64,000 nt of DNA from Sporosarcina koreensis (lineage in GTDB: Bacteria > Bacillota > Bacilli > Bacillales_A > Planococcaceae). The position numbers were made by a program, and so were the translations under genes. Shown here piece by piece: positions 45,055 through 55,149 of the stretch. The notes under the pieces were generated by a model. That model worked only from the letters and a program-made list of their open reading frames with translations. It was not told where the DNA came from and did not search any database. The stretch lies in NCBI RefSeq assembly GCF_000826145.2, contig NZ_LN651337.1:189774-253773 (forward strand), given 5' to 3'. Within the stretch, counting starts at the first letter, position 1. Each line of letters starts with the position of its first letter.

Positions 45055-46761
45055 GTGAATAAGAAAGTGATCATACAAACTCTTGAACGTATCGCACTCT
45101 ATATGGAACTGCTCGGGGAGAACCCGTTCAAAGTGTCGGCATTCCGCAAGGCGGCCGGAGTGCTTGAGACGGACCCGCGCAGTCTCGCTGAAATGGACGA
45201 CATCCTGACGCTCAAAGGCATCGGAAAAGGGACCGGTGCCGTCATCGTGGACCTTCTTGCGAAAGGGAAGTCCGATTTGCTGGATGAACTGCAGGAAACC
45301 GTGCCGGCGGGGATGATTCCGCTGCTCGATATCCCGGGCCTCGGCGGCAAACGGATCGCAAAGCTGCATAAGGCGCTCGGCATCGACTCCATCGAATCGC
45401 TGAAGGAAGCATGCGAAACGAACAAAGTGAGCGAACTGCCTGGGTTCGGCAAGAAGACCGAAGAGAAGTTCCTGCACGAAATCGAACAGCTGTCGGAACG
45501 GAAGACGTCCTTCCCGCTCTGGCAGATGGAAGGGCTCGTCGCGTCCGTCGAGCCGGTGCTCGATGGCATCGGGGAGATCAGCAAATATTCCGTCGCCGGC
45601 AGCTACCGCCGGACGGCCGAACAGAGCAGCGACATGGATTTCATCCTCGTGACGGACACGCCCGGTGCCGTCCGGGAACAGCTTCTTGAACAGCTGCCGG
45701 TCCGCGAGACGATTGCAGCGGGTGACGCCAAACTCTCCGTGACACTCGATCTCGAAGAAGTGATCGATGTGGATTTCCGTTTCGTCACGGACGCCCAGTA
45801 TGCGAGCGCGCTCCATCATTTCACCGGATCGAAAGAGCATAATGTCGCCATGCGGCAGCTTGCGAAGTCACGGGGGGAGAAGATCAGTGAGTACGGCGTC
45901 GAGCAGGAGGACGGTTCCGTGCTGACGTTCGGATCCGAAGAAGACTTTTTCGCCCATTTCGGCCTGCCGTTCATCCCGCCCAACATGCGCCAGGACGGCC
46001 GCGAAATCGAGCGGGCGGACGAGCTCGGCGGACTGGTCACGCTCCGTGACATCCGCGGCGACTTCCATATGCATACGACCGCCTCGGACGGCGGCTATTC
46101 GATCCGCGAGATGGCGGACGCCTGCCGTGCGAAAGGCTACACGCATATGGTGATCACCGACCACTCGCACTATTTGAAAGTGGCGAACGGCCTGACACCG
46201 GAACGGCTGCTCGATCAGCTGAAAGAAATCAGGGAAATCAACGAAGAATACCCGGACATCGAAATCTTCAGCGGGACGGAAATGGATATCCTGCCGGACG
46301 GGACGCTCGATTTCGACGATGACGTGCTGTCGCAGCTCGACTTCGTCATCGCCTCGATCCACTCGAGTTTCAGCCAGCCGCAGGAGAAGATCATGGAGCG
46401 CCTCCATGCGGCCATAAAAAATCCGCATGTCGATATGGTCGCCCATCCGACAGGGCGCCTGATCGGCAAACGTCCCGGCTATGAGCCGGACGTGCCGCAG
46501 CTCATCGAATGGGCGGCCGAGTATGGAAAGATATTGGAACTGAATGCGAGCCCGCACCGGCTCGATCTGAACAAAGACTACTTGGAACTCGCCCAGTCGA
46601 AGGGCGTTCCGATTGCCATAAACACCGACGCCCATGCAACCGGCCAGCTGGATATCATGGCGATCGGCGTCGCCTACGCCCAGAAAGCGTGGCTGAAAAA
46701 AGACACCGTCGTCAATACGTGGCCGCTCGACCGGTTTAAACGGGAGATCGTCGATAAGTGA
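45055..46761 (+). CDS. polX: DNA polymerase/3'-5' exonuclease PolX
   Basis: 568-aa family X polymerase with a PHP nuclease, acting in gap repair. N-terminal HhH region (LTLKGIGKGTGAVIVDLL near 48), a second HhH (ELPGFGKKTEEKFLHEI), pol-beta palm GSYRRTAEQSSDMDFILV with catalytic DxD near 182-199, and C-terminal PHP domain with DFHMHTTASDGGYSIREMADACRAKG near 335 and IATNTDAH-like AINTDAHATGQLD near 520. GTG 45055 has AAAGGGGG upstream. Overlaps or abuts mutS2. Confidence 0.93.
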   Translation: MNKKVIIQTLERIALYMELLGENPFKVSAFRKAAGVLETDPRSLAEMDDILTLKGIGKGTGAVIVDLLAKGKSDLLDELQETVPAGMIPLLDIPGLGGKRIAKLHKALGIDSIESLKEACETNKVSELPGFGKKTEEKFLHEIEQLSERKTSFPLWQMEGLVASVEPVLDGIGEISKYSVAGSYRRTAEQSSDMDFILVTDTPGAVREQLLEQLPVRETIAAGDAKLSVTLDLEEVIDVDFRFVTDAQYASALHHFTGSKEHNVAMRQLAKSRGEKISEYGVEQEDGSVLTFGSEEDFFAHFGLPFIPPNMRQDGREIERADELGGLVTLRDIRGDFHMHTTASDGGYSIREMADACRAKGYTHMVITDHSHYLKVANGLTPERLLDQLKEIREINEEYPDIEIFSGTEMDILPDGTLDFDDDVLSQLDFVIASIHSSFSQPQEKIMERLHAAIKNPHVDMVAHPTGRLIGKRPGYEPDVPQLIEWAAEYGKILELNASPHRLDLNKDYLELAQSKGVPIAINTDAHATGQLDIMAIGVAYAQKAWLKKDTVVNTWPLDRFKREIVDK

Positions 46762-46778
46762 AAGGAAGGGATCCGTCC

Positions 46779-49136
46779 ATGGATTCACGGGTTTACCGAA
46801 CACTCGAATTTGATAAGGTGCTGACACAGGCCGCCGGATATACGACATTCCCGGCAGGCCGGGCAGCACTCGAGAAACTGGTGCCGAGCACCGATTTCGG
46901 AACGGTCGGCACACTGCTGGAAGAGACCGATGAAGGACTCGCCATCCTGCGCGTCCGCGGCAACGTGCCGATGGGCGGCATCACTGACGTCCGGCCGCAT
47001 GCCCGGCGCGCCCAGATCGGCGGTACGCTGAGTGCGCAGGAGCTGATGGAGACATCCTCGACCATCCGCGCAAGCCGGATATTCCGGCAGTTCATCGAAA
47101 GCCTCCAGCAGGAAGAAGAGCTTGACCTGAAGCATTTCCTGGCCATCAAGGAAGCGATGCCGATCATCACAGGGCTCGAACATGAAATCAACAGCGCGAT
47201 CGACGAGAACGGCCGGGTGCTCGACAGCGCATCCAGCGCCCTCCGTTCCGTGCGTCAGAGCCTCCGCATCCAGGAAGGCCGTGTGCGGGAGAAACTCGAG
47301 AGCATCACACGCGGCAGGAACGCAGCGACGATGCTGTCGGACAGCATCATCACGATCCGGAACGACCGGTTCGTCATCCCGGTGAAGTCGGAGTACCGCG
47401 GCCATTATGGCGGAGTCATCCATGATTCCTCCGCATCGGGCCAGACGCTCTACATCGAGCCGGACGCCGTCGTCCAGGCGAACAACGAAATCCGTGCCCT
47501 GAAGTCGAAAGAAAAGGAAGAGATCGAGAAGATCTTGCGGGAACTGTCCGCAAGCGTCCAGGAGCATGCCCATGACCTGTTCATCCTCGTCGACCAGCTC
47601 ATCCGGGTCGATGTCATCCTCGCCAAGGCGAAATACGGGCAGGCGAACCGCTGCACGAAGCCGGACGTCAACAACGATGGCTACCTGAAACTGACGAAAG
47701 CCCGTCACCCGCTGCTGCCGATGGACGAAGCGGTCGCGAATACGATCGAATTTGGCAATGATATCACGACGATCGTCATCACCGGACCGAACACGGGCGG
47801 GAAGACTGTCACATTGAAGACGGTCGGCCTCTGTGTCCTCATGGCACAGGCCGGCCTGCCGATCCCGGTGCTCGACGGCTCGGAGATCGCCGTTTTCGGT
47901 TCGGTTTTCGCCGATATCGGCGACGAACAGTCGATCGAGCAGAGCCTCAGTACGTTTTCGTCGCATATGGTCAACATCGTCGATATCCTGAAGAAATTCG
48001 ATTCGGACTCCCTCATCATCTTCGATGAACTCGGCTCCGGCACCGACCCGCAGGAAGGGGCGGCCCTCGCCATCTCCATTCTGGATGAAGTCCACGGAAC
48101 CGGCGCGAGGGTCATGGCGACGACGCACTACCCGGAACTGAAAGCATACGGCTACAACCGGAAAGGGGTCGCCAATGCAAGTGTCGAGTTCGATATCGAC
48201 ACGCTCAGCCCGACCTACCGGCTGCTGATCGGCGTGCCGGGGCGCAGTAACGCGTTCGAGATCTCGAAACGGCTCGGTCTCGGCGAGCACCTCATCAAAC
48301 GGGCGAAGACGTTCACCGGCACTGATCGCGGCGAAGTCGACTCGATGATCGCGTCACTCGAAGCGAGCCGCGTACAGTCCGAGAAAGACGCCGAAGAGAC
48401 GCACCGGCTGCTCAAAGAGACGGAACTGCTGAAAAAGGAACTCGCCGAAAAACTCGCCGAACAGGAAGAGATGAAAGACCGTCTGACCGAAAAGGCGAAG
48501 GAGAAAGCGAAGCGGATCGTCGATGACGCACGCCGCGAATCGGATGAAGTCATCAAAGACCTGCGTGCGCTCCGTATGACGGCAGGTGCAAACGTCAAAG
48601 AGCATGAACTTATCGAAGCGAGGAAACGGCTGGAAGGCGCTGCTCCGGCCCAGACGAAGAAGCAGGCGCCGAAGGCGAAAGCGGCGCCGCGTCCGCTTCA
48701 GGCAGGCGACGAAGTGAAAGTGCTCAGCTACGGCCAGAAAGGCACGCTCATGGAAAAGGTCTCCGATAAGGAATGGATCGTCCAGATCGGCATCCTGAAG
48801 ATGAAGCTCGACGAATCGGGACTCGAGTACGTCAAGCCGGAGAAAGAAAAGCAGACGAAAGCATCTGCGGCCGTCCGGGGACGTACCGAACATGTCAAAC
48901 TCGAACTCGACCTGCGGGGCGAGCGCTACGAAGACGCAATCCGCAGGACAGAGAAATACCTGGACGACGCACTGTTGTCGAACTATCATCAGGTCTCCAT
49001 CATCCACGGCAAAGGGACCGGCGCGCTCCGGCAGGGGATTCAGCAGATGCTGAAGAAGCATTCCCGCGTCAAAAGCTACCGGTTCGGAGACGCCGGGGAA
49101 GGCGGCCATGGCGTAACGGTCGTCGAACTGAAATAA
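46779..49136 (+). CDS. mutS2: Endonuclease MutS2
   Basis: 785 aa, the same length as B. subtilis MutSB. It lacks the mismatch-recognition domain; the MutS-type core and ATPase carry Walker A ITGPNTGGKTVTLKT near residue 328 and Walker B LIIFDELGSGTDPQEGAA near 408. A coiled coil follows (ETHRLLKETELLKKELAEKL). The C-terminal Smr domain (LDLRGERYEDAIRRTEKYLDD, then HGKGTGALRQGIQ) near 710-770 is the nuclease. Linked to anti-recombination and to resolving collided ribosomes. ATG 46779 with AGGAAGG 8 bp upstream is preferred to GTG 46758. Confidence 0.93.
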   Translation: MDSRVYRTLEFDKVLTQAAGYTTFPAGRAALEKLVPSTDFGTVGTLLEETDEGLAILRVRGNVPMGGITDVRPHARRAQIGGTLSAQELMETSSTIRASRIFRQFIESLQQEEELDLKHFLAIKEAMPIITGLEHEINSAIDENGRVLDSASSALRSVRQSLRIQEGRVREKLESITRGRNAATMLSDSIITIRNDRFVIPVKSEYRGHYGGVIHDSSASGQTLYIEPDAVVQANNEIRALKSKEKEEIEKILRELSASVQEHAHDLFILVDQLIRVDVILAKAKYGQANRCTKPDVNNDGYLKLTKARHPLLPMDEAVANTIEFGNDITTIVITGPNTGGKTVTLKTVGLCVLMAQAGLPIPVLDGSEIAVFGSVFADIGDEQSIEQSLSTFSSHMVNIVDILKKFDSDSLIIFDELGSGTDPQEGAALAISILDEVHGTGARVMATTHYPELKAYGYNRKGVANASVEFDIDTLSPTYRLLIGVPGRSNAFEISKRLGLGEHLIKRAKTFTGTDRGEVDSMIASLEASRVQSEKDAEETHRLLKETELLKKELAEKLAEQEEMKDRLTEKAKEKAKRIVDDARRESDEVIKDLRALRMTAGANVKEHELIEARKRLEGAAPAQTKKQAPKAKAAPRPLQAGDEVKVLSYGQKGTLMEKVSDKEWIVQIGILKMKLDESGLEYVKPEKEKQTKASAAVRGRTEHVKLELDLRGERYEDAIRRTEKYLDDALLSNYHQVSIIHGKGTGALRQGIQQMLKKHSRVKSYRFGDAGEGGHGVTVVELK

Positions 49137-49212
49137 TTCCTCTGAAAGTGAAACTTTTTGCAGACCCATCCGTAACCGATAGGATATCATCGTAAAAAAG
49201 GGGTCTGCACAC

Positions 49213-49626
49213 ATGGCAACTACCGGATTCTGGAGCAACCCGCTCGTCGAGACAGCCGGCTATTTCAGCACCGTCGTCCTCTGTCTCGTCGTAGCGATGG
49301 TCATCTTTGAACTCGTGACCAAATACCGCAACTGGCAGGAAATCAAGAACGGGAATCTCGCGGTCGCCTTCGCGACAGGAGGCAAGATATTCGGCGTGGC
49401 GAACATCTTCCGCTATTCCATCGAGCAGCACAATACGCTGCCGCAGATGATCGGCTGGGGATTGTACGGTTTCGCCCTTCTCGTCTTCGCCTATGTCCTG
49501 TTCGAATTCCTGACGCCGATGTTCCATGTAGACGACGAAATCGAAAAGGATAACCGGTCCGTCGGGTTCATATCGATGATCATCTCGGTCGGCCTGTCAT
49601 TCGTCATCGGTGCAAGCATTTCGTAA
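49213..49626 (+). CDS. yshE: DUF350 membrane protein (YshE-like)
   Basis: 137 aa with four hydrophobic segments (starting near residues 17, 50, 80 and 117). Motifs such as AVAFATGGKIFGVANIFRYSIEQ fit DUF350. Role unknown. Follows mutS2 as in B. subtilis. An AAAAAGGGG site precedes ATG 49213. Confidence 0.82.
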   Translation: MATTGFWSNPLVETAGYFSTVVLCLVVAMVIFELVTKYRNWQEIKNGNLAVAFATGGKIFGVANIFRYSIEQHNTLPQMIGWGLYGFALLVFAYVLFEFLTPMFHVDDEIEKDNRSVGFISMIISVGLSFVIGASIS

Positions 49627-49654
49627 AACATCAGTACAGTGGAGACGATACTAA

Positions 49655-49741
49655 ATGGAAAAACTCTCGAAGATCCTGCTTGTCCTATGCATAGTCTTCA
49701 TCGTGATCGGCATCATATGGATGGTCCGGCAGACTTCCTGA
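49655..49741 (+). CDS. Possible 28-residue single-helix membrane protein
   Basis: Frame from ATG 49655 to TGA 49741. MEKLSKIL then a helix LLVLCIVFIVIGIIWMVR and a short tail RQTS. A GGAG site lies about 11 bp upstream. It fits between yshE and the next terminator, whose stem starts inside its last codons. No homologue recognised. It could be a genuine small membrane protein or chance. Confidence 0.5.
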   Translation: MEKLSKILLVLCIVFIVIGIIWMVRQTS

Positions 49742-49769
49742 CGCATTCGCGTCGGACGTCTGCCTTTTC
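49728..49769 (+). terminator. Terminator after mutS2-yshE
   Basis: GGCAGAC (49728-49734) pairs with GTCTGCC (49758-49764), inner CGC/GCG, then TTTTCTTTT. Confidence 0.75.
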
Positions 49770-49785
49770 TTTTGGAAATCTGCAA

Positions 49786-49814
49786 TTGTAAACGCATACA
49801 ACTTTCGTTATACT
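49786..49814 (+). promoter_or_regulatory. lcfA promoter
   Basis: TTGTAA (49786-49791), 17-bp spacer, perfect TATACT (49809-49814). Downstream GAATATTC and ATGAATAT are only weakly like FadR half-sites. Confidence 0.7.
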
Positions 49815-49866
49815 TAGGAAAGAAAGAATATTCTATGAATATACTGTCGAAAAGGAGGCTGTTCAC

Positions 49867-51561
49867 ATGAGTTCGAAACCATGGCTGGCTCAATATCCGC
49901 CGGAAATTCCGGAGTCGCTCGAGTACGATCTGATCCCGCTGCAGGACTATTTGACGAGGTCCGCGGCGGCTTATCCGTCGAAGACCGCAATCCACTTCCT
50001 CGGCAAGGACGTCTCGTTCGGCGAATTCTATCAATCCGCACTGAAGTTCGCAGGCTACCTGCGGAAACTCGGCGTCGAAGAAGGAGACCGGGTGGCGATC
50101 ATGCTGCCGAACTGTCCGCAGAATGCGATCGCCTATTACGGGATCCTTTATGCCGGGGCAGTCGTCGTCCAGACGAATCCGCTCTACAAGGAGCGCGAAA
50201 TCGAGTACATCCTGAACGATTCAGGAGCGAAAGCGATCATCACACTCGACATGCTGTACCCGCGCGTGATGGCCGTCTTCAAGGAGACGGACCTTGAGAA
50301 CATCATCGTCACGGGCATCAAAGATTACCTGCCGTTCCCGAAGAATCTGATCTATCCGTTCATCCAGAAAAAGGACAACGGCATCGCCGTCAAAGTCGAG
50401 CACCGCGGCGTCAGCCATCTGTTCACGGAAATCATGAAATCGATGCCGGCGGACAAAATCCCGCTCGATTCCGATTACAGCGAGACACTTGCGCTGCTGC
50501 AGTATACGGGCGGCACGACCGGCCCGCCGAAAGGGGTCATGCTGACGCACCGCAACCTGATTGCGAACGCTGAGATGTGCCGGGCCTGGCTGTACAAGGC
50601 GGCTGACGGGGAAGAAGTGTACATGGGCATCCTGCCGTTCTTCCATGTATACGGCATGACCACCGTCCTGATTGCATCGGTCATGTCCGCGAACAAAATG
50701 GTGCTGATCCCGAAATTCGATTTCAAAACGGCACTGAAGGAGATCGATAAGCAGAAGCCGACGCTGTTCCCCGGCGCACCGACCATCTACATCGGTCTGC
50801 TGAACCACCCGGATATCGCCAAATACGATCTGTCCTCCATCAAAGCGTGCCTGAGCGGTTCGGCGGCACTTCCGGTCGACGTCCAGGAAAAATTCGAGAC
50901 CGTCACCGGCGGTAAGCTCGTGGAAGGCTACGGACTGACGGAAACGTCCCCAGTCGCGATCGCGAACTTCGTCTGGGAAGGCCAGCGGAAACGCGGATCG
51001 ATCGGCGTGCCATGGCCGGACACCGATGTCGCCATCCTCCCGCCCGACTCCGCGGAGCGGATGAAACCCGGGGAAGTCGGCGAAATCGCGGTCAAAGGGC
51101 CGCAGGTGATGAAAGGCTATTGGAACCGGCCGGAAGAGACGGCGGAAAGTTTCCGGGACGGCTGGTTTTTGACCGGTGATCTCGGGTACATGGATGAGGA
51201 CGGCTTCTTCTATGTCGTCGACCGCAAGAAAGATATGATCATCGCGAGCGGTTTCAACATCTCACCGCGCGAGATCGAGGAAGTGCTGTATGAGCATGAC
51301 GCCATCCAGGAATGCGTTGTCGCCGGTGTGCCGGATCCGTATCGCGGCGAGACAGTGAAAGCGTACATCGTCCTGAAGGAAGGGAAACACGCGACGGAAG
51401 AAGAACTGGACGCCTTCTGCCGCGCCAACATGGCCTCATTCAAAGTGCCGCGCATCTATGACTTCCGTGACGAACTGCCGAAGACCGCAGTCGGCAAGAT
51501 CCTGCGCAGGGCGCTGGTCGACGAGGAGAAGAAGAAGCTCGAACAGAAACTGACCTCCTGA
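49867..51561 (+). CDS. lcfA: Long-chain fatty acid-CoA ligase
   Basis: 564 aa. Activates fatty acids to acyl-CoA with ATP. AMP-binding motif YTGGTTGPPKGVMLTHRN near residue 213, GYGLTETSPVAIAN near 356, and the hinge/C-domain TGDLGYMDEDGFFYVVDRKKDMIIASGFNISPREIEEVL near 436, ending with the catalytic Lys of PKTAVGKILRR near 538. First gene of the lcfA-fadR-fadB-etfB-etfA cluster for beta-oxidation. Confidence 0.94.
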   Translation: MSSKPWLAQYPPEIPESLEYDLIPLQDYLTRSAAAYPSKTAIHFLGKDVSFGEFYQSALKFAGYLRKLGVEEGDRVAIMLPNCPQNAIAYYGILYAGAVVVQTNPLYKEREIEYILNDSGAKAIITLDMLYPRVMAVFKETDLENIIVTGIKDYLPFPKNLIYPFIQKKDNGIAVKVEHRGVSHLFTEIMKSMPADKIPLDSDYSETLALLQYTGGTTGPPKGVMLTHRNLIANAEMCRAWLYKAADGEEVYMGILPFFHVYGMTTVLIASVMSANKMVLIPKFDFKTALKEIDKQKPTLFPGAPTIYIGLLNHPDIAKYDLSSIKACLSGSAALPVDVQEKFETVTGGKLVEGYGLTETSPVAIANFVWEGQRKRGSIGVPWPDTDVAILPPDSAERMKPGEVGEIAVKGPQVMKGYWNRPEETAESFRDGWFLTGDLGYMDEDGFFYVVDRKKDMIIASGFNISPREIEEVLYEHDAIQECVVAGVPDPYRGETVKAYIVLKEGKHATEEELDAFCRANMASFKVPRIYDFRDELPKTAVGKILRRALVDEEKKKLEQKLTS

Positions 51562-51607
51562 GGCAAAAAAGCTTGACGGAAAACTGAATAGCGATTACTA
51601 TGAAAAT

Positions 51608-51627
51608 ATGAATGAACCATCATTCAT
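51608..51627 (+). promoter_or_regulatory. FadR operator upstream of fadR
   Basis: ATGAATGA-ACCA-TCATTCAT is a perfect 8-bp inverted repeat and matches the B. subtilis FadR site (ATGAATGAATANTCATTCAT) in both arms. Expected to be released by long-chain acyl-CoA. Confidence 0.85.
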
Positions 51628-51648
51628 ATTTTCTTTTTTATTCAATCA

Positions 51649-52248
51649 ATGATGGTGGTGAGCAAACTGAAGCGGGAAAAACCGAAATATAAGAAAATCG
51701 TAGACGCTGCCGTCGCAGTGATCGCACAGAACGGCTACCATCAGGCGCAAGTGTCCAAAATCGCAAAAGAGGCGGGCGTCGCAGACGGTACCATCTATCT
51801 CTACTTCAAGAACAAAGAAGACATCCTCATCTCCGTGTTCCAGGAAAAGATGGCCGTCTTCGCAGACTACGTCAAAGAAATTCTGGAAATGGACTGCCCG
51901 GCTTCAGAGAAGCTGTATAAACTGATCCAGAACCATTTCAACGTCCTCCACGAGGACCGCAACCTGGCCATTGTCACGCAGCTTGAACTGCGGCAGTCAG
52001 GCAAGGAACTGCGCTTCCGTATCAATGAAGTGCTGAAAGAGTACATGACGCTCATGGACGCCATCCTGAAAGAGGGGATCGCAAACGGCGAATTCGCGCA
52101 GGATCTCGACACCCGGCTCGCCCGGCAAATGGTCTTCGGCACGATCGACGAGACGTGCACGTCCTGGGTCATGAACGACCAGAAATACGGTCTCACGGAA
52201 CTTGCACCAAAAGTCCATAAGCTGCTGCTCTCCGGCATGAAAGGCTGA
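51649..52248 (+). CDS. fadR: TetR-family fatty acid degradation regulator FadR
   Basis: 199 aa. N-terminal HTH of the TetR family: KIVDAAVAVIAQNGYHQAQVSKIAKEAGVADGTIYLYFKNKEDIL, near-identical in pattern to B. subtilis FadR (YsiA). The C-terminus LARQMVFGTIDETCTSWVMNDQKYGL also matches. Represses beta-oxidation genes; acyl-CoA is the inducer. The start is uncertain (ATG 49/52 or GTG 55/58 of 516xx, no clear ribosome site). Confidence 0.92.
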   Translation: MMVVSKLKREKPKYKKIVDAAVAVIAQNGYHQAQVSKIAKEAGVADGTIYLYFKNKEDILISVFQEKMAVFADYVKEILEMDCPASEKLYKLIQNHFNVLHEDRNLAIVTQLELRQSGKELRFRINEVLKEYMTLMDAILKEGIANGEFAQDLDTRLARQMVFGTIDETCTSWVMNDQKYGLTELAPKVHKLLLSGMKG

Positions 52249-52379
52249 GCAGCACACCCGGCAGCCGGATGCGGAATAAGTATAAATCTTTAAATCAGTG
52301 AAACATGTATGCTATCATTGAAGGCGCTTCCATTTCTAGTTAACAACCAGCACACTGTACTGAAAAAGGATGGGATGAC

Positions 52380-53153
52380 ATGGAGTTTTTATCCGTAACG
52401 ATCGACCGGGGGGTTGCCGTCGCCTCCATCAACAGGCCGCCGGCGAACGCCCTGGCACGCGCCCTCATTCTTGAGGTCGGGGAACTGCTCGAACAGCTGA
52501 AAGACATCGATGACGTCCGTGTGATCGTCCTGCGCGGCGAAGGGAATTTCTTCTCCGCCGGCGCGGACATCAAGGAATTCACGACAGTTTCTTCAGGCGC
52601 TGAATTCTCGAAACTTTCGAGCGACGGCCAGGCGGTCTTCGAACGTCTCGAGACGTATCACAAGCCGGTCATTGCAGCTATCCACGGTGCCGCACTCGGC
52701 GGCGGACTGGAACTGGCGATGGCCTGCCATATGCGTTTTGTGACGGAAACTGCGAAACTCGGCCTGCCGGAACTGCAGCTCGGCCTGATTCCCGGATTTG
52801 CGGGAACCCAGCGCCTGCCGGGATATGTCGGCAAGGCAAAAGCAGCGGAGATGCTGCTGACGAGTGAACCGATCACAGGAACCGAAGCCGTGCTGTGGGG
52901 GCTCGCGAACCGCGCCTTCCCGGAAGAGGACCTGATGACGGAAACTCTTGCAATCGCACACAAAATTGCAGAGAAGAGCCCGGTCGCCATGCAGGCGGCA
53001 CTGCGCATGCTGCAGTATACGAAAGACGATTCGTACCGCAAAGGCGTACAGGCGGAAGCCGACTCCTTCGGTCAGGTCTTCGTGTCGGAAGACGCAAAAG
53101 AGGGCATCCAGGCATTCATCGAAAAACGCAAACCGAAATTCAATGGACGATAA
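52380..53153 (+). CDS. fadB: Enoyl-CoA hydratase
   Basis: 257-aa crotonase. Hydrates 2-enoyl-CoA in beta-oxidation. Oxyanion-hole segments [11 protein letters not shown] near residue 58 and [16 protein letters not shown] near 101, with the catalytic Glu region [24 protein letters not shown] near 127. Equivalent to the single-domain B. subtilis FadB, not the large E. coli FadB. In the fad cluster, 21 bp before etfB. Confidence 0.9.
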   Translation: MEFLSVTIDRGVAVASINRPPANALARALILEVGELLEQLKDIDDVRVIVLRGEGNFFSAGADIKEFTTVSSGAEFSKLSSDGQAVFERLETYHKPVIAAIHGAALGGGLELAMACHMRFVTETAKLGLPELQLGLIPGFAGTQRLPGYVGKAKAAEMLLTSEPITGTEAVLWGLANRAFPEEDLMTETLAIAHKIAEKSPVAMQAALRMLQYTKDDSYRKGVQAEADSFGQVFVSEDAKEGIQAFIEKRKPKFNGR

Positions 53154-53174
53154 AAAGTTGAGGAGGTCAGCAAT

Positions 53175-53948
53175 ATGAATATCTATGCTTTGGTAAAACG
53201 CACATTTGACACAGAGGAAAAAATCGTTGTAAAAAATGGTGAAATCCAGGACGACGGTGCAGAATTCATCATCAACCCGTATGACGAGTATGCGGTCGAG
53301 GAAGCGATCCAGGTCCGCGACGAACACGGCGGGGAAGTGACCGTCCTGTCACTCGGCGGTGAGGACGCGGAAAAGCAGCTCCGCACAGCGCTTGCGATGG
53401 GGGCTGACAAAGCGGTTCTCATCAACACGGAAGACGATCTCGATGAAATGGATGAGTTCTCGGCAGCCAAGATCATCGCCGAATACTTGAAAGACAAAGA
53501 CGCGGATCTCATCATTGCAGGAAACGTCGCAATCGACGGCGGCTCCGGCCAGGTCGGCCCGCGTGTTGCGGAACTCCTCGGCATCAACTGCGTGACGACG
53601 ATCACCGACCTCAAGCTGGACGGCACCGATGCGACACTCGTCCGCGACGTGGAAGGGGACTCGGAGACGATCAAGACTGCCCTGCCGCTCCTCGTGACGG
53701 CACAGCAGGGATTGAACGAACCGCGCTATCCATCACTGCCGGGGATCATGAAAGCGAAAAAGAAACCGCTTGAAGAACTGGAACTCGATGATCTGGATCT
53801 CGACGAAGACGATGTCGAAGCGAAAACGGAAACTGTCGACATCTTCATGCCGCCTGCAAAAGAGGCAGGGCGGATCCTCGAAGGCGAAGTGGCGGACCAG
53901 GTGAGCGAACTGGTCACACTGCTCAGCAAAGAAGCGAAAGTCATCTGA
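53175..53948 (+). CDS. etfB: Electron transfer flavoprotein beta subunit
   Basis: 257 aa. With EtfA takes electrons from acyl-CoA dehydrogenases. Visible family pattern: MNIYALVKRTFDTEEKI, NPYDEYAVEEAIQVRDEHGGEVTVLSLG near 33, GNVAIDGGSGQVGPRVAELLGINCVTTIT near 116 (AMP-binding side) and EPRYPSLPGIMKAKKKPLE near 180 (the recognition-loop side). GAGGAGG upstream. Confidence 0.94.
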   Translation: MNIYALVKRTFDTEEKIVVKNGEIQDDGAEFIINPYDEYAVEEAIQVRDEHGGEVTVLSLGGEDAEKQLRTALAMGADKAVLINTEDDLDEMDEFSAAKIIAEYLKDKDADLIIAGNVAIDGGSGQVGPRVAELLGINCVTTITDLKLDGTDATLVRDVEGDSETIKTALPLLVTAQQGLNEPRYPSLPGIMKAKKKPLEELELDDLDLDEDDVEAKTETVDIFMPPAKEAGRILEGEVADQVSELVTLLSKEAKVI

Positions 53949-53985
53949 TTTCGGACCATTTAAACCGTTCTAGGAGGGACAAAAC

Positions 53986-54969
53986 ATGTCAAAAAATGTG
54001 TTAGTACTGGGCGAAACTCGCGAAGGCGAATTGCGGAACGTATCCTTTGAAGCCATAGCGGCGGCGAAGCAGATTTCAGGAGGCGGCACGATCACAGGCG
54101 TACTCATCGGGGAATCAGTGGAGAACCTTGCGCAGGACATGATCCAGCACGGGGCGGACCGTGTCGTCACTGTTGAGAATGCGGACTTGAAGCAGTATAC
54201 ATCCGACGGCTTCGGCCAGGCGTTCATGGCTGTCTATGAACAGGAAAAGCCGGAAGCCATCGTCATGGGGCATACAGCACTCGGGAAGGACCTCTCCCCG
54301 AAGATCGCAGCCAAACTCGGCTCGGGACTCATTTCGGATGTTACAACGATCGAAGGGGAAGGCGACGATGCGGAATTCATCCGCCCGATCTACTCCGGAA
54401 AAGCATTCGAGAAGGTCAAGAACAAAGAAGGACTGCTGTTCGTGACGATCCGTCCGAACAACATCGAACCGCTTGAGAAGGACGACAGCCGCTCTGGTGA
54501 CGTGTCATCCGTATCTGCGGACATCACGAACCTCCGCTCCGTCATCGCGGACGTCGTACGGAAAGCATCCGAAGGGGTCGACCTCTCCGAAGCGAAAGTC
54601 ATCGTAGCAGGCGGACGCGGCGTCAAGAGCGAAGACGGTTTTAAACCGCTCGAAGAACTCGCGGATCTGCTCGGCGGCGCAGTCGGCGCATCCCGCGGTG
54701 CGTGTGATGCGGACTACTGTGATTACTCGCTCCAGATCGGCCAGACAGGGAAAGTCGTCACGCCTGACCTGTACATCGCGGTCGGCATCTCCGGCGCGAT
54801 CCAGCACATGGCGGGTATGTCGAACTCCAAGATCATCGTCGCCATCAACAAAGATCCGGAAGCCAACATCTTCAAAGTGGCGGACTATGGAATCGTCGGC
54901 GACCTGTTCGACGTCATGCCGATCCTGATCGACGAAGTGAAGAAACTCAAAGCGGGTCAGACTGCATAA
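53986..54969 (+). CDS. etfA: Electron transfer flavoprotein alpha subunit
   Basis: 327 aa. FAD-binding C-terminal domain clear: [15 protein letters not shown] near 205, [44 protein letters not shown] near 232 and [23 protein letters not shown] near 285. Forms a heterodimer with EtfB; passes electrons to the quinone pool. Ends the fad cluster at a strong terminator. Confidence 0.95.
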   Translation: MSKNVLVLGETREGELRNVSFEAIAAAKQISGGGTITGVLIGESVENLAQDMIQHGADRVVTVENADLKQYTSDGFGQAFMAVYEQEKPEAIVMGHTALGKDLSPKIAAKLGSGLISDVTTIEGEGDDAEFIRPIYSGKAFEKVKNKEGLLFVTIRPNNIEPLEKDDSRSGDVSSVSADITNLRSVIADVVRKASEGVDLSEAKVIVAGGRGVKSEDGFKPLEELADLLGGAVGASRGACDADYCDYSLQIGQTGKVVTPDLYIAVGISGAIQHMAGMSNSKIIVAINKDPEANIFKVADYGIVGDLFDVMPILIDEVKKLKAGQTA

Positions 54970-54980
54970 TCACATTTCGG

Positions 54981-55021
54981 CAGGGCCTTCCATTTGTACT
55001 TGAATGGAAGGCCCTGTTTTA
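54981..55021 (+). terminator. fad-etf operon terminator
   Basis: CAGGGCCTTCCATT pairs with AATGGAAGGCCCTG, then TTTTA. Confidence 0.9.
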
Positions 55022-55149
55022 CCGGAGCGGATCCTGCAAGCGATCCATCCCGCAGGTGCTGTAAGCGCTATAAGCAGATTTTTCGCCTCGGGTGAATGTG
55101 CATGATATACTTGTTCCAGAGTTGTTACCTACAAAGGAGGAATTATCCA

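Noticed and set aside
46785-48290. 501-codon open frame on the minus strand
   Set aside because: Antisense shadow of mutS2.
55025-55075. Degenerate fifth array after etfA (GAGCGGATCC, AAGCGATCCAT, TAAGCGCTATAA)
   Set aside because: Similar words but spacing is 13 and 25 bp and only about three units; too weak to call.
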